Assembly: GCF_014256275.1 (NCBI RefSeq)
Contig: NZ_JACCFE010000002.1
Location: forward strand, 6,083,501 to 6,147,500
Length of the DNA stretch: 64,000 nt
Reading direction: 5' to 3'
Source: Rhodococcus sp. 4CII
Lineage (GTDB): Bacteria > Actinomycetota > Actinomycetes > Mycobacteriales > Mycobacteriaceae
In this document: piece after piece, positions 46,091 through 54,778 of the stretch
Numbering within the stretch: position 1 is the stretch's first letter
How the letters are laid out: the number at the start of each line of letters is the position of its first letter
Notes under the pieces: model-generated
Database searches by the model: none
What the model was told of the DNA's origin: nothing
The model's input: the letters and a program-made list of their open reading frames with translations, nothing else
Position numbers and translations under genes: made by a program

Positions 46091-47079
46091 TGGTGGCGCC
46101 CACGCCCACCACGCCGCAGGACCAGACCGCTGATATGACACAGACCCTCCCCACGGGCCTCGCCGTGACCGCTCGCGTCCCTGCGTCGAGCGCCAACCTC
46201 GGCCCGGGATTCGACACGCTGGGCATCGCGCTCGGTCTGTACGACGAGATCACCGTGACCACCACGGGTTCGGGGCTGAAGATCCGGGTCGAGGGCGAAG
46301 GTGCCGACGACGTGCCGTGGGGTCCGTCCCACCTCGTGGTCCGGGCGATCGAACGCGGCCTGGAATCGGCCGGGGTGTGGGCCGAGGGCCTGGATGTGGT
46401 GTGCCGCAATGCGATACCCCATTCGCGCGGTCTGGGTTCCTCCGCGTCCGCCGTCGTCGGGGGTCTGGCGGCCGCCAACGGGCTGGCGACCAAGCTCGAC
46501 CCGGAACTGGCGCTGTCGCTCGATCAGCTGGTCCAGCTGTCGTCGGAATTCGAGGGTCACCCCGACAACGCCTCGGCGAGCGTGCTCGGCGGCGCCGTGG
46601 TGTCGTGGAGCTGTGCCGGCGAGCAGGCCGACGGAACCACGGCTGCCACCGACATCTACTCGGCCGTCGCGCTGACGGTGCACCCCTCGATCCGCGTCGT
46701 CGCACTGGTGCCGGGGGAGCGCTCGTCGACCGCTCACACGCGGGGTCTGTTGCCGGAGACCGTTCCCCATCGGGACGCCGCGTTCAACGTCAGCCGAGGC
46801 GCCCTCGCTGTGGTGGCGCTCACAGAGCGTCCCGACCTTCTGATGGCGGCCACCGAGGACCGGCTGCACCAGACGCAGCGCGCTCCCGCTCTTCCGCTGA
46901 CGACGCGATGGATCGCCATCCTCCGGAAGGCGGGGATCGCCGCCACCGTCTCGGGAGCGGGACCGACAGTGCTCGCATTGACCACGGACCCTTTCCCCGT
47001 GGAGCTCCGAGCGCAGGCGGAGGCAGAGGGGTTGCAGGTGCTCGAACTGGCCGTTGCGGACGGCGTCCGGACCAGCTGA
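46090..47079 (+). CDS. thrB: Homoserine kinase
   Basis: A 329-residue GHMP kinase: VPASSANLGPGFDTLG near 31-46 and the ATP loop PHSRGLGSSASAVVGG near 114-129. It phosphorylates homoserine for ThrC. The GTG start 46090 gives one-base coupling to thrC; ATG 46135 would give the commoner length of about 314 but has no visible ribosome site. A strong hairpin follows at 47081. Confidence 0.95.
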   Translation: MVAPTPTTPQDQTADMTQTLPTGLAVTARVPASSANLGPGFDTLGIALGLYDEITVTTTGSGLKIRVEGEGADDVPWGPSHLVVRAIERGLESAGVWAEGLDVVCRNAIPHSRGLGSSASAVVGGLAAANGLATKLDPELALSLDQLVQLSSEFEGHPDNASASVLGGAVVSWSCAGEQADGTTAATDIYSAVALTVHPSIRVVALVPGERSSTAHTRGLLPETVPHRDAAFNVSRGALAVVALTERPDLLMAATEDRLHQTQRAPALPLTTRWIAILRKAGIAATVSGAGPTVLALTTDPFPVELRAQAEAEGLQVLELAVADGVRTS

Positions 47080-47080
47080 C

Positions 47081-47115
47081 ACGCCGTAGGGGCGTCTCCT
47101 TGCCCCTACGGGCGT
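47081..47115 (+). terminator. Hairpin after thrB
   Basis: ACGCC-GTAGGGGC (47081-47093) pairs with GCCCCTACGGGCGT (47102-47115) with one bulged base and an eight-base loop. No T-run follows, as is common for actinobacterial hairpin terminators. It separates the threonine operon from rho. Confidence 0.65.
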
Positions 47116-47406
47116 TCACAGCTATCCTGGGCATTGTCCGTACATCGTGCGCATCAGACGCCGGTGCTTCACCAGGGCAATTACTCCAGGTCAATCGGGG
47201 TTGACGGCTCCTGGCACGATCCTCCGCACTTTCTGTCGTGTAGGGATTGCGAGTACGCGCCTGTTTCAAAGGTGATGTGATGGCGGGCAAGCCGGCAGTT
47301 CTTCACATGCAACTACGTACGGCACATCCGAATTCGGTATCGACACCGGATTACGGGACGAACCCTCGACTCAGCGCAGCGCGAGTGAGGGAAGGAAAGG
47401 ACCTCC
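47116..47406 (+). promoter_or_regulatory. Leader/promoter region of rho
   Basis: About 290 bases without a convincing gene. TTGACG at 47201 and TAGGGAT near 47241 look promoter-like but are not properly spaced with each other, so I do not assign a start. A short plus-strand frame from 47247 overlaps rho and shows no family features. Rho leaders are often autoregulatory; nothing specific is visible. Confidence 0.4.
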
Positions 47407-49491
47407 GTGACCGATACGGACCTCATCGCCGCACCTGTGCGCGCCTCCTCGGTGGATACCGTTGGCGCGCAGGCAGGCGACTCTTCACAGGCGTCATCGA
47501 CCGGCGCAGTGACGGCCTCCACCAAGCGCGCCGAGGCGCGCCGGGGTGCCGGGCTGTCCGGAATGGTGCTCACCGAGCTCCGCACTCTCGCTGGTGAGCT
47601 GGGCATCAAGGGCATCTCGGGGATGCGCAAGGGCGACCTGATCGCCGCGATCAAGGAGCGTCAGGGCGGCTCCGCGGCCCCGGCTGCCACCGCGACCGAA
47701 GCCGCTCCCCGCACCCGGGCAACGCGCGCGAAGCGCGAACAGTCGGCGCAGACCGAACTCGAAGTGACTCCGCGGCCGGAGACCACCGAGAAGGCCGCCG
47801 AGCCCAAGACGACCGAGACCGCGACGGCCGACGGCGCAGCCGCCGACGCCGACACCGCAGAGGGCGGGCGCCGTGGGCGTCAGCGCCGCGGATCTGCGCG
47901 TCGTGCAGGCGCACCCGAGCAGGGTGACCAGGGCGGCAACGCCGAGGACACTGCCTCGGCGACGGCCACCGACACGCAGCAGACCGAGCGCAAGCAGGCC
48001 GAAGACCGCCAGGATTCCGCCGAAAAGCCTGCCAAGCAGCAGGACGGCGCCGGCGAACAGGGCGGCGACCGCACTCGACGCGAGCGCGGCGGCGACCGCG
48101 ACAACCGTGGTGACCGCGGCGACCGTGGTGACCGCGGCGACCGTGGTGACCGTGGTGATCGCGGCGACAACCGCGGTGAGCGCGGCCAGGGCGGCAACGG
48201 CCCCCGGAACAACGACAACCGTCCCGGTGACGACGAGGAAGGCGGTCGCGGACGCCGCGGACGCCGCTTCCGCGAGCGCCGACGTGGACGTGACCGTGGC
48301 GAGGGTGGCGGCGGTGACGCCCGCGAGACCGAGATCCGCGAGGACGACGTCCTGCAGCCGGTCGCGGGCATCCTGGACGTCCTCGACAACTACGCGTTCG
48401 TGCGGACCTCCGGCTACCTGGCCGGACCGAACGACGTGTACGTGTCGATGAACCTGATCCGCAAGAACGGTCTCCGCCGCGGCGACGCCATCACCGGCGC
48501 CGTCCGGGTGGGACGTGAGGGTGACCAGGGCAACCAGCGGCAGAAGTTCAATCCGCTGGTCCGCATCGACACCGTCAACGGTGGCGACGTGGAAGCGGCC
48601 AAGAAGCGCCCCGAGTTCGGCAAGCTCACCCCGCTGTACCCGAATCAGCGGCTGCGCCTGGAGACGACGCCGAACATCCTGACCACGCGTGTAATCGACC
48701 TGGTGATGCCGATCGGCAAGGGCCAGCGCGCGCTGATCGTGAGCCCGCCGAAGGCCGGTAAGACCAGCGTTCTGCAGGCCATCGCCAACGCGATCGCGAC
48801 GAACAACCCCGAGTGCTACCTCATGGTCGTCCTCGTCGACGAGCGTCCCGAAGAGGTCACCGACATGCAGCGGTCGGTGAAGGGCGAGGTCATCTCCTCG
48901 ACCTTCGACCGCCCGCCGGGAGATCACACCTCGGTCGCCGAGCTCGCCATCGAGCGTGCGAAGCGGCTGGTGGAGGCGGGTAAGGACGTCGTCGTCCTCC
49001 TCGACTCGATCACGCGCCTCGGCCGCGCGTACAACAACTCGTCGCCGGCGTCGGGACGCATCCTGTCCGGTGGTGTCGACTCGACCGCGCTCTACCCGCC
49101 CAAGCGGTTCCTCGGTGCGGCGCGCAACATCGAGAACGGCGGTTCGCTCACGATCATCGCGACGGCCATGGTCGAGACCGGTTCCACCGGCGACACCGTG
49201 ATCTTCGAGGAGTTCAAGGGCACCGGTAACGCCGAACTCAAGCTCGACCGCAAGATCGCGGAGCGGCGCGTGTTCCCGGCCGTGGACGTGAACCCGTCGG
49301 GTACCCGTAAGGACGAGCTGCTGCTCAGCCCGGACGAGGCCGCGGTACTGCACAAGCTCCGCCGCGTGCTGTCGGGTCTCGATTCGCACCAGGCCATCGA
49401 TCTGCTGATCGACCGGCTCAAGAAGAGCAAGAGCAACCTCGAATTCCTCATGCAGGTCTCGAAGACTGCTCCGGGCGCGATCGACGACTGA
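47407..49491 (+). CDS. rho: Transcription termination factor Rho
   Basis: A 694-residue Rho with the actinobacterial insertion. Rho_N helix bundle at about 51-87; low-complexity acidic/Arg-Gly region at about 90-310, with a run of RGD tripeptides near 236-260; cold-shock RNA-binding domain at about 313-390; RecA-type ATPase with Walker A SPPKAGKTS near 447 and LDSITRLGRAYN. It terminates untranslated transcripts as a hexameric helicase. E. coli Rho is 419 residues, so over a third is lineage-specific. Confidence 0.97.
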   Translation: MTDTDLIAAPVRASSVDTVGAQAGDSSQASSTGAVTASTKRAEARRGAGLSGMVLTELRTLAGELGIKGISGMRKGDLIAAIKERQGGSAAPAATATEAAPRTRATRAKREQSAQTELEVTPRPETTEKAAEPKTTETATADGAAADADTAEGGRRGRQRRGSARRAGAPEQGDQGGNAEDTASATATDTQQTERKQAEDRQDSAEKPAKQQDGAGEQGGDRTRRERGGDRDNRGDRGDRGDRGDRGDRGDRGDNRGERGQGGNGPRNNDNRPGDDEEGGRGRRGRRFRERRRGRDRGEGGGGDARETEIREDDVLQPVAGILDVLDNYAFVRTSGYLAGPNDVYVSMNLIRKNGLRRGDAITGAVRVGREGDQGNQRQKFNPLVRIDTVNGGDVEAAKKRPEFGKLTPLYPNQRLRLETTPNILTTRVIDLVMPIGKGQRALIVSPPKAGKTSVLQAIANAIATNNPECYLMVVLVDERPEEVTDMQRSVKGEVISSTFDRPPGDHTSVAELAIERAKRLVEAGKDVVVLLDSITRLGRAYNNSSPASGRILSGGVDSTALYPPKRFLGAARNIENGGSLTIIATAMVETGSTGDTVIFEEFKGTGNAELKLDRKIAERRVFPAVDVNPSGTRKDELLLSPDEAAVLHKLRRVLSGLDSHQAIDLLIDRLKKSKSNLEFLMQVSKTAPGAIDD

Positions 49492-49501
49492 TTCGACCCG
49501 G

Positions 49502-49537
49502 AACGGGGCCCGGCGACCACGGTCGCCGGGCCCCGTT
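49502..49537 (+). terminator. Long GC hairpin after rho
   Basis: AACGGGGCCCGGCGACC (49502-49518) is the exact reverse complement of 49521-49537, a 17-base stem with a two-base centre (realistically 15 pairs and a six-base loop). No T-tract. Probable terminator between rho and rpmE. Confidence 0.75.
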
Positions 49538-49725
49538 GCCTTCCCGGGAAATCCCCCGAGAACTGCCGTGGAACAAAACGCGGACCGCCCGCGTTGACCA
49601 CACCGCAAGCAGAAATGCCGATTGGGATCGCGAACACGCGATCTGGCATACTGAGCGGCTGAGTCCGGTTCCGGTTCACGTCTTCGAACGGCGAAGGCGA
49701 CCCGGCGACCATTGAAAGGGACACC

Positions 49726-49968
49726 ATGAAGTCAGGTATTCACCCCAATTACGTGGCCACCACCGTGGTCTGTGGTTGCGGAAACACTTTCGAGACCCAC
49801 AGCACCAAGGAGTCCGGGCGTATCAACGTCGAGGTCTGCTCGCAGTGCCACCCGTTCTACACCGGCAAGCAGAAGATCCTCGACACCGGTGGACGTGTCG
49901 CCCGCTTCGAGGCTCGCTACGGCAAGCGCGCCGGCAAGGGCGCAGCCAAGGAATCTGCCGAGTCCTAG
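49726..49968 (+). CDS. rpmE: 50S ribosomal protein L31, zinc-binding form
   Basis: An 80-residue L31. CGCGN and CSQCHP give the zinc ligands of the C+ form; the basic tail is actinobacterial. AAAGGGACACC precedes ATG 49726. The zinc-bound form is expressed when zinc is sufficient; a C- paralogue would lie elsewhere. It is followed by a classic terminator. Confidence 0.96.
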   Translation: MKSGIHPNYVATTVVCGCGNTFETHSTKESGRINVEVCSQCHPFYTGKQKILDTGGRVARFEARYGKRAGKGAAKESAES

Positions 49969-49975
49969 CTGTTCC

Positions 49976-50022
49976 GCCGACGCCCGTCCTGCGATAATTG
50001 CAGGCCGGGCGTCGGCTTTTTT
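49976..50022 (+). terminator. Intrinsic terminator after rpmE
   Basis: GCCGACGCCC (49976-49985) pairs with GGGCGTCGGC (50007-50016), with an inner CCTGC/GCAGG stem, then six T (50017-50022). It is a textbook intrinsic terminator, here between rpmE and prfA. Confidence 0.88.
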
Positions 50023-50060
50023 GTGCCCATTCCCGAAAAGAACGCAGAGCGGAGCGAATC

Positions 50061-51140
50061 ATGGCAGGGACCACCCAGCCTTCGGCCATCGACGACATCC
50101 TGGCCGAACACGCCGGCCTGGAGCAGCAGTTGGCGGACCCGGCCCTGCACAACGACGCTTCCGCGGCCCGCAAGGCGGGCAAGCGATTCGCCGAGCTCGC
50201 GCCCATCATGGCGACGTACACCAAGCTGAAGTCGGCGCAGGACGATCTCGACGCGGCCCGCGAACTCGCCGCCGACGACTCCAGCTTCGCCGCCGAGGTG
50301 CCCGACCTCGAGGCGCAGGTCCTGGAGCTCGACAAGACCCTCACCGATCTGCTCGCACCCCGCGATCCCCACGACGGTGACGACGTGGTGCTCGAGGTGA
50401 AGTCGGGGGAGGGCGGCGAGGAATCCGCACTGTTCGCGTCCGACCTGGCCCGGATGTATGTGCGCTACGCCGAGCGTCACGGATGGCGCGTCGAGATCCT
50501 CGACGCGACCGTGTCCGACCTCGGTGGATACAAGGATGCGACGCTGTCGATCAAGTCGAAGGGCGATGTGCGTGACGGGGTCTGGGCGCGACTGAAGTTC
50601 GAGGGCGGCGTCCACCGCGTGCAGCGGGTGCCCGTCACGGAATCGCAGGGACGCGTCCACACGTCCGCGGCCGGTGTCCTCATCTACCCCGAGCCGGAGG
50701 AGGTGGAGGAGGTGCAGATCGACGAGACCGATCTGCGCATCGACGTCTACCGCTCCTCGGGTAAGGGCGGTCAGGGTGTCAACACCACCGACTCCGCGGT
50801 CCGCATCACACATCTGCCCACCGGCATCGTCGTGACCTGTCAGAACGAACGCTCGCAGCTGCAGAACAAGGCCCGCGCCATGCAGGTCCTCGCAGCCCGC
50901 CTGCAGGCCGCAGCCGAGGAGGCGGCGGATGCCGAGGCGTCGGCCGGACGACAGAGCCAGGTGCGCACCGTCGACCGCTCCGAGCGCATCCGCACCTACA
51001 ACTTCCCGGAGAACCGGATCACCGATCACCGGATCGGTTTCAAGTCCCACAACCTCGATGCCGTCCTGGACGGCGAACTCGACGCCCTGCTCGACGCGTT
51101 GGGCAAGTCGGACCGCGAGGCGAGGCTCGCCGCGGAGTAG
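50061..51140 (+). CDS. prfA: Peptide chain release factor 1
   Basis: A 359-residue RF1. The GGQ peptidyl-hydrolysis motif is in SSGKGGQGVNTTDSAVRI near 232-249, and PVTESQGRVHTSAA carries the P-x-T stop-codon tripeptide (PVT) that reads UAA/UAG. ATG 50061 is behind GCGGAGCGAATC. The next gene encodes the methylase that modifies the GGQ glutamine. Confidence 0.97.
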   Translation: MAGTTQPSAIDDILAEHAGLEQQLADPALHNDASAARKAGKRFAELAPIMATYTKLKSAQDDLDAARELAADDSSFAAEVPDLEAQVLELDKTLTDLLAPRDPHDGDDVVLEVKSGEGGEESALFASDLARMYVRYAERHGWRVEILDATVSDLGGYKDATLSIKSKGDVRDGVWARLKFEGGVHRVQRVPVTESQGRVHTSAAGVLIYPEPEEVEEVQIDETDLRIDVYRSSGKGGQGVNTTDSAVRITHLPTGIVVTCQNERSQLQNKARAMQVLAARLQAAAEEAADAEASAGRQSQVRTVDRSERIRTYNFPENRITDHRIGFKSHNLDAVLDGELDALLDALGKSDREARLAAE

Positions 51141-51193
51141 CCGCCGACCCGGGACTGCGCACCGGCCGCCGGGCCGCGTGGCACTCTGTACCT

Positions 51194-52123
51194 GTGAGTC
51201 GCCTTCCTCTTCGCCTGGCCCTGATCGACGCAACCGCGCAACTCGACGAGGCCGGGGTGCGCAGCTCCCGTGCGGATGCCGAATTGCTCGCAGCACACCT
51301 GCTGGGGGTCGAGCGCACCCGGCTCGGTCTGGTCCCCCTCGTCGACGAGTCGGTGATCGACGCCTACAAAAAAATGGTCGACCAGCGCGCCAAGCGGATT
51401 CCGTTGCAGTACATCCTCGGTACCGCCGCGATGGGCGACATCGACATCGAGGTCGGCCCCGGGGTTTTCGTGCCCCGTCCCGAGACGGAACTGCTGCTCG
51501 GGTGGGCACTGGCGTTCCTCGGAAGTTGCGATCAGCACCCGCCGGTCGTTCTCGACCTGTGTACCGGGTCGGGTGCGCTGGCGCTCGCAATCGCCAATGC
51601 CCGCCCCGACGCTGTCGTCCATGCGGTCGAACTCGAACCGCATGCCCTCGCGTGGGCCCGCCGCAACGCCGACGCCCGCGAACAGGCCGGCGACACGCCG
51701 ATCCGGTTGTACCAGGGCGACGTCACCGACCGCACGCTGCTGGCCGGGCTCGAGGGCGGCGTCGACCTGATCGTGTCGAACCCGCCGTACATCCCGGAAG
51801 GTGTCGAACTCGAGCCGGAGGTGGCCGATCACGATCCGCACAGCGCACTGTTCGCCGGACCGGACGGGCTGTCCGTGATCAAGCCGATGATCTCGAACGT
51901 CGCGCGCTGGCTGCGGATCGGGGGAGCGGTCGGAATCGAACACGACGACACCAACGGGTCCGATGTGGCGGCCCTGTTCGCATCCCGCCGCGTGTTCGGT
52001 GAGGTGGCCGAGCACCCCGACCTCGCAGGCAAGCCGCGCTTCGTCGTCGCCCGGCGCATCGCCACCGATATCGAGGCGCAGCGTGCAGGCACCGTCGGCG
52101 AGGGTGAAAGGATGGGCGGGTGA
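51194..52123 (+). CDS. prmC: Release factor glutamine N5-methyltransferase
   Basis: A 309-residue SAM methylase: SAM loop LDLCTGSGALALAIA near 119-133 and the catalytic NPPYIP at 196-201, the PrmC/HemK signature. It methylates Gln of the GGQ motif in RF1 and RF2. It begins with GTG 51194 and overlaps the next gene by four bases. Confidence 0.95.
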   Translation: MSRLPLRLALIDATAQLDEAGVRSSRADAELLAAHLLGVERTRLGLVPLVDESVIDAYKKMVDQRAKRIPLQYILGTAAMGDIDIEVGPGVFVPRPETELLLGWALAFLGSCDQHPPVVLDLCTGSGALALAIANARPDAVVHAVELEPHALAWARRNADAREQAGDTPIRLYQGDVTDRTLLAGLEGGVDLIVSNPPYIPEGVELEPEVADHDPHSALFAGPDGLSVIKPMISNVARWLRIGGAVGIEHDDTNGSDVAALFASRRVFGEVAEHPDLAGKPRFVVARRIATDIEAQRAGTVGEGERMGG

Positions 52124-52776
52124 GTACCGTTTACGACTGTGGCCTCCCTGATTCCCGCTCCGCCGGAATGAGTGCGGCCAAGAATGCACTGAAGGCCGGA
52201 CGGCTTGTCGTTCTCCCCACCGACACGCTGTACGGAATCGGCGCGGACGCGTTCGACAGCGAGGCCGTCGCCGCTCTGCTGCGTGCCAAGGGGCGCGGCC
52301 GTGACATGCCGGTTCCGGTGCTCGTCGGCTCGTGGAACACGATCGACGGCCTCGTGTACAGCGTCCGCCCGCAGGCACGTGACCTTATCCGCGCGTTCTG
52401 GCCCGGTGGCCTGAGTCTCGTTGTGGAACAAGCACCTTCGCTGGCCTGGGATCTCGGCGACACCCGCGGGACGGTGATGCTGCGGATGCCGCTGCACCCT
52501 GTCGCGCTCGAACTGCTGCGCGACGTCGGACCGCTTGCGGTATCCAGCGCGAATGTCTCCGGGCGCCCGCCCGCCACGACGGTCGAGGAAGCGCGCGAGC
52601 AACTCGGCGGATCCGCGAGCGTGTACCTCGACGGCGGCCGGGCGGAGCAGGGCCAGGCCTCGACGATCGTCGACCTCACCGGCGCGGCTCCTCGGATCCT
52701 GCGTGCGGGCGCGGTGCCCACCGGCGACGTCGCCGACGTGCTCGGAGTGACGGCGGAGAGCCTGTCCGCCCAGTGA
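52120..52776 (+). CDS. L-threonylcarbamoyladenylate synthase (Sua5/YrdC family)
   Basis: A 218-residue YrdC-fold protein: VVLPTDTLYGIGADAF near 29-44, KGRGRDMPVPVL, SSANVSGRPPATT near 143-155. It makes threonylcarbamoyl-AMP from Thr, bicarbonate and ATP for the t6A modification of ANN-reading tRNAs. It lacks the extra C-terminal Sua5 domain. GTG 52120 overlaps prmC and the stop overlaps wecA, as in mycobacteria. Confidence 0.93.
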   Translation: MSTVYDCGLPDSRSAGMSAAKNALKAGRLVVLPTDTLYGIGADAFDSEAVAALLRAKGRGRDMPVPVLVGSWNTIDGLVYSVRPQARDLIRAFWPGGLSLVVEQAPSLAWDLGDTRGTVMLRMPLHPVALELLRDVGPLAVSSANVSGRPPATTVEEAREQLGGSASVYLDGGRAEQGQASTIVDLTGAAPRILRAGAVPTGDVADVLGVTAESLSAQ

Positions 52777-53954
52777 TTGCTGCCGAATCGGCCGGCGTGG
52801 CGCTGGCTCAAGCAGGCGGCGGCGCGGGTGTCCCGCTGCGCGAACTCCTGCTCGTGCTGTTCACCGCGGCGGTGGTGACCTACCTGGCCACCGGTGCGGT
52901 GCGCCTGTTCGCGCTCAGATTCGGGGCGGTCGCGGTGCCGCGGGACCGCGACGTCCACGTCACGCCCACGCCCCGGCTCGGCGGTGTCGGGATGTACCTC
53001 GGCATGCTGGTCGCGTTGTTGTTCGCGCAACAGCTTCCGGCGCTCACCAGGGGATTCGAGTTCACCTCCGACATTCCCGCGGCAGTGGTCTCCGGGTTCG
53101 TGATCGTGCTGGTGGGGGTGGTCGACGACCGATGGGGCCTGGACGCGCTCACCAAGTTCGTCGGCCAGGTCACCGCAGCGGGCATCCTCGTCGTGATGGG
53201 GGTGAGCTGGTTCATCATCTACATGCCGTTCGGCGACGGCAGCACCGTCATCCTCGATCAGCTCCAGGCCGGTCTCGTCACCGTGGGTGTTGCGGTCGTG
53301 ATGGTGAACGCCATGAACTTCGTCGACGGCCTCGACGGTCTCGCAGCCGGCCTCGGCCTGATCTCCTCGCTCGCCATTTGCGTCTTCTCGGTCGGACTTC
53401 TGCACGATCAGGGCGGCGACGTGAGCGCCTATCCCCCCGCGCTGATCGCGGCGGCGCTGGCAGGTGCGTGCCTCGGATTCCTGCCGCACAACTTCCAGCC
53501 CGCCAAGATCTTCATGGGTGACTCCGGTTCGATGCTGATCGGGCTGATGCTCGCGGCCATCTCCACCAGCGCGTCCGGACGCATCCCGCTCACCGCGTAC
53601 GGCACACGCGACCTGCTCGGTCTGCTGTCTCCGCTGCTCCTCGTCGGCGCCGTCATGTTCATTCCGATCCTCGACCTGCTGCTGGCCGTCGTCCGGCGTA
53701 CTCGCGCGGGGGTGAGCCCGTTCAGTCCCGACAAGATGCATCTTCATCACCGACTCCTGCAGATCGGCCACTCGCACCGCCGTGTCGTGCTGCTCATCTA
53801 CCTGTGGGTCGGTGTCCTGGCGTTCGGCGCGGTCGGATCGGCGCTGTTCGATCGTCGTGTCGTGGTGCTCCTGGTGGCGGGAGGCCTCGTGTTCGCCCTG
53901 GTCGTCACGGCTGTCCCGTCGATCCGCGGACAGCAGCACGACCGTCGGGGCTGA
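52773..53954 (+). CDS. wecA: Undecaprenyl-/decaprenyl-phosphate GlcNAc-1-phosphate transferase
   Basis: A 393-residue polytopic membrane enzyme of the WecA/TagO/MraY group with about 11 helices. Cytoplasmic loops carry GVVDDRWGLDALTK, NAMNFVDGLDGLAAGL and HNFQPAKIFMGDSGSMLIG, the metal and nucleotide-sugar sites. It makes the lipid-linked GlcNAc that starts arabinogalactan linker synthesis in mycolata. GTG 52773 overlaps the preceding stop. Confidence 0.93.
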   Translation: MIAAESAGVALAQAGGGAGVPLRELLLVLFTAAVVTYLATGAVRLFALRFGAVAVPRDRDVHVTPTPRLGGVGMYLGMLVALLFAQQLPALTRGFEFTSDIPAAVVSGFVIVLVGVVDDRWGLDALTKFVGQVTAAGILVVMGVSWFIIYMPFGDGSTVILDQLQAGLVTVGVAVVMVNAMNFVDGLDGLAAGLGLISSLAICVFSVGLLHDQGGDVSAYPPALIAAALAGACLGFLPHNFQPAKIFMGDSGSMLIGLMLAAISTSASGRIPLTAYGTRDLLGLLSPLLLVGAVMFIPILDLLLAVVRRTRAGVSPFSPDKMHLHHRLLQIGHSHRRVVLLIYLWVGVLAFGAVGSALFDRRVVVLLVAGGLVFALVVTAVPSIRGQQHDRRG

Positions 53955-54001
53955 CCGGAGGGTTGCGATGGACCGATGACGATCCACTACCCTTGGCGAC
54001 C

Positions 54002-54466
54002 GTGACGTTCACCCCTGCCTCCGTCCCCGATCACACCGCGTCGTTGCGGGCTGCCGTCCGCTACGGAGTTCTCGGTCTGATCGTGCTGGCGGTGGTCGGC
54101 TCGATCGTCGCGTATCTCGTCGCGGGTAAGCCCGGTCTCTACGGCGCGCTGCTGGGAGCGGCCGTCGGGGGAGGGTTCATCCTGTGTACCGCACTGGGTG
54201 TGCTCTTCACCGCGAAGCTTCCGGCCCTGACGGCGGGAGCGGTACTGCTCGGTACGTGGTTGTTGAAGATGATCCTCGCGATCACGGTCCTGGCGATCCT
54301 CAAGCCGCTCGACTTCTACGACAAGACTGCGTTGGTGCTGGTCATGGTGCTGTCGCTGGTGATCGTGCTGGGAGCGGAGACGTTCGGGGTGCTGGGAGTC
54401 AAGGCCCCGTACGTCGAGCCGACGCCCTCGAACGATCCCGGCTCGCCGGATTCGGACGATAAGTAG
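54002..54466 (+). CDS. atpI: AtpI-like membrane protein
   Basis: A 154-residue protein with four predicted membrane helices (VLGLIVLAVVGSIVAYLVAG, ALLGAAVGGGFILCTALGVL and two more) and a Pro/Asp tail. Its place just before atpB matches the mycobacterial Rv1303 position, linked to assembly of the c-ring. The start is GTG 54002; no strong ribosome site is seen. Confidence 0.8.
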   Translation: MTFTPASVPDHTASLRAAVRYGVLGLIVLAVVGSIVAYLVAGKPGLYGALLGAAVGGGFILCTALGVLFTAKLPALTAGAVLLGTWLLKMILAITVLAILKPLDFYDKTALVLVMVLSLVIVLGAETFGVLGVKAPYVEPTPSNDPGSPDSDDK

Positions 54467-54778
54467 TACTACGAGATGTAGTAAAATTGAATCGACTCGG
54501 ACCCCGTCTACACAACGTCGTAGATGACTTGCTAAGGTCTGGGTCAAGCGAGAGCAATGAGAGGGCGAGTCAGTTACTCGCCGGTATTGCATGCTTGTAG
54601 GTGGCCGCACTTCCAGGGCCGCCGAGTCGACGAGAGTCGCCGACACCGACAGACGCTGGACTCGAACAGTCCACAGCAGCTGACGAATACGCGAGTCGCG
54701 CTTGTCGACTTGTTTGATCGTCAATGTCCGATCGAACCGCAGTCAACGAAGGCTGCGGACCGACTACGGGAGAGAACG
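54467..54778 (+). promoter_or_regulatory. Control region and leader of the atp operon
   Basis: About 310 bases. TACTAC-N5-GTAGTA (54467-54483) starts directly at the atpI end, and TCTAC-N8-GTAGA (54507-54524) follows. The TACTAC/GTAGTA arms resemble BlaI/MecI-type operators. No terminator or gene is seen in the rest; the GGGAGAG at 54768-54774 is the atpB ribosome site. Confidence 0.45.

Noticed and set aside
47247..47597. A possible small gene or leader peptide before rho
   Set aside because: It runs far into rho in another frame and its sequence is Arg-rich without family features.
48091..48190. Short tandem repeats that might suggest a CRISPR array
   Set aside because: The units are about nine bases without spacers and lie in frame inside rho as RGD codons. 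No cas gene is present in the window.
47494..49608. A 704-codon minus-strand frame opposite rho
   Set aside because: Shadow of the rho coding strand; the repetitive Ala/Val/Thr stretch merely mirrors the RGD repeat DNA.
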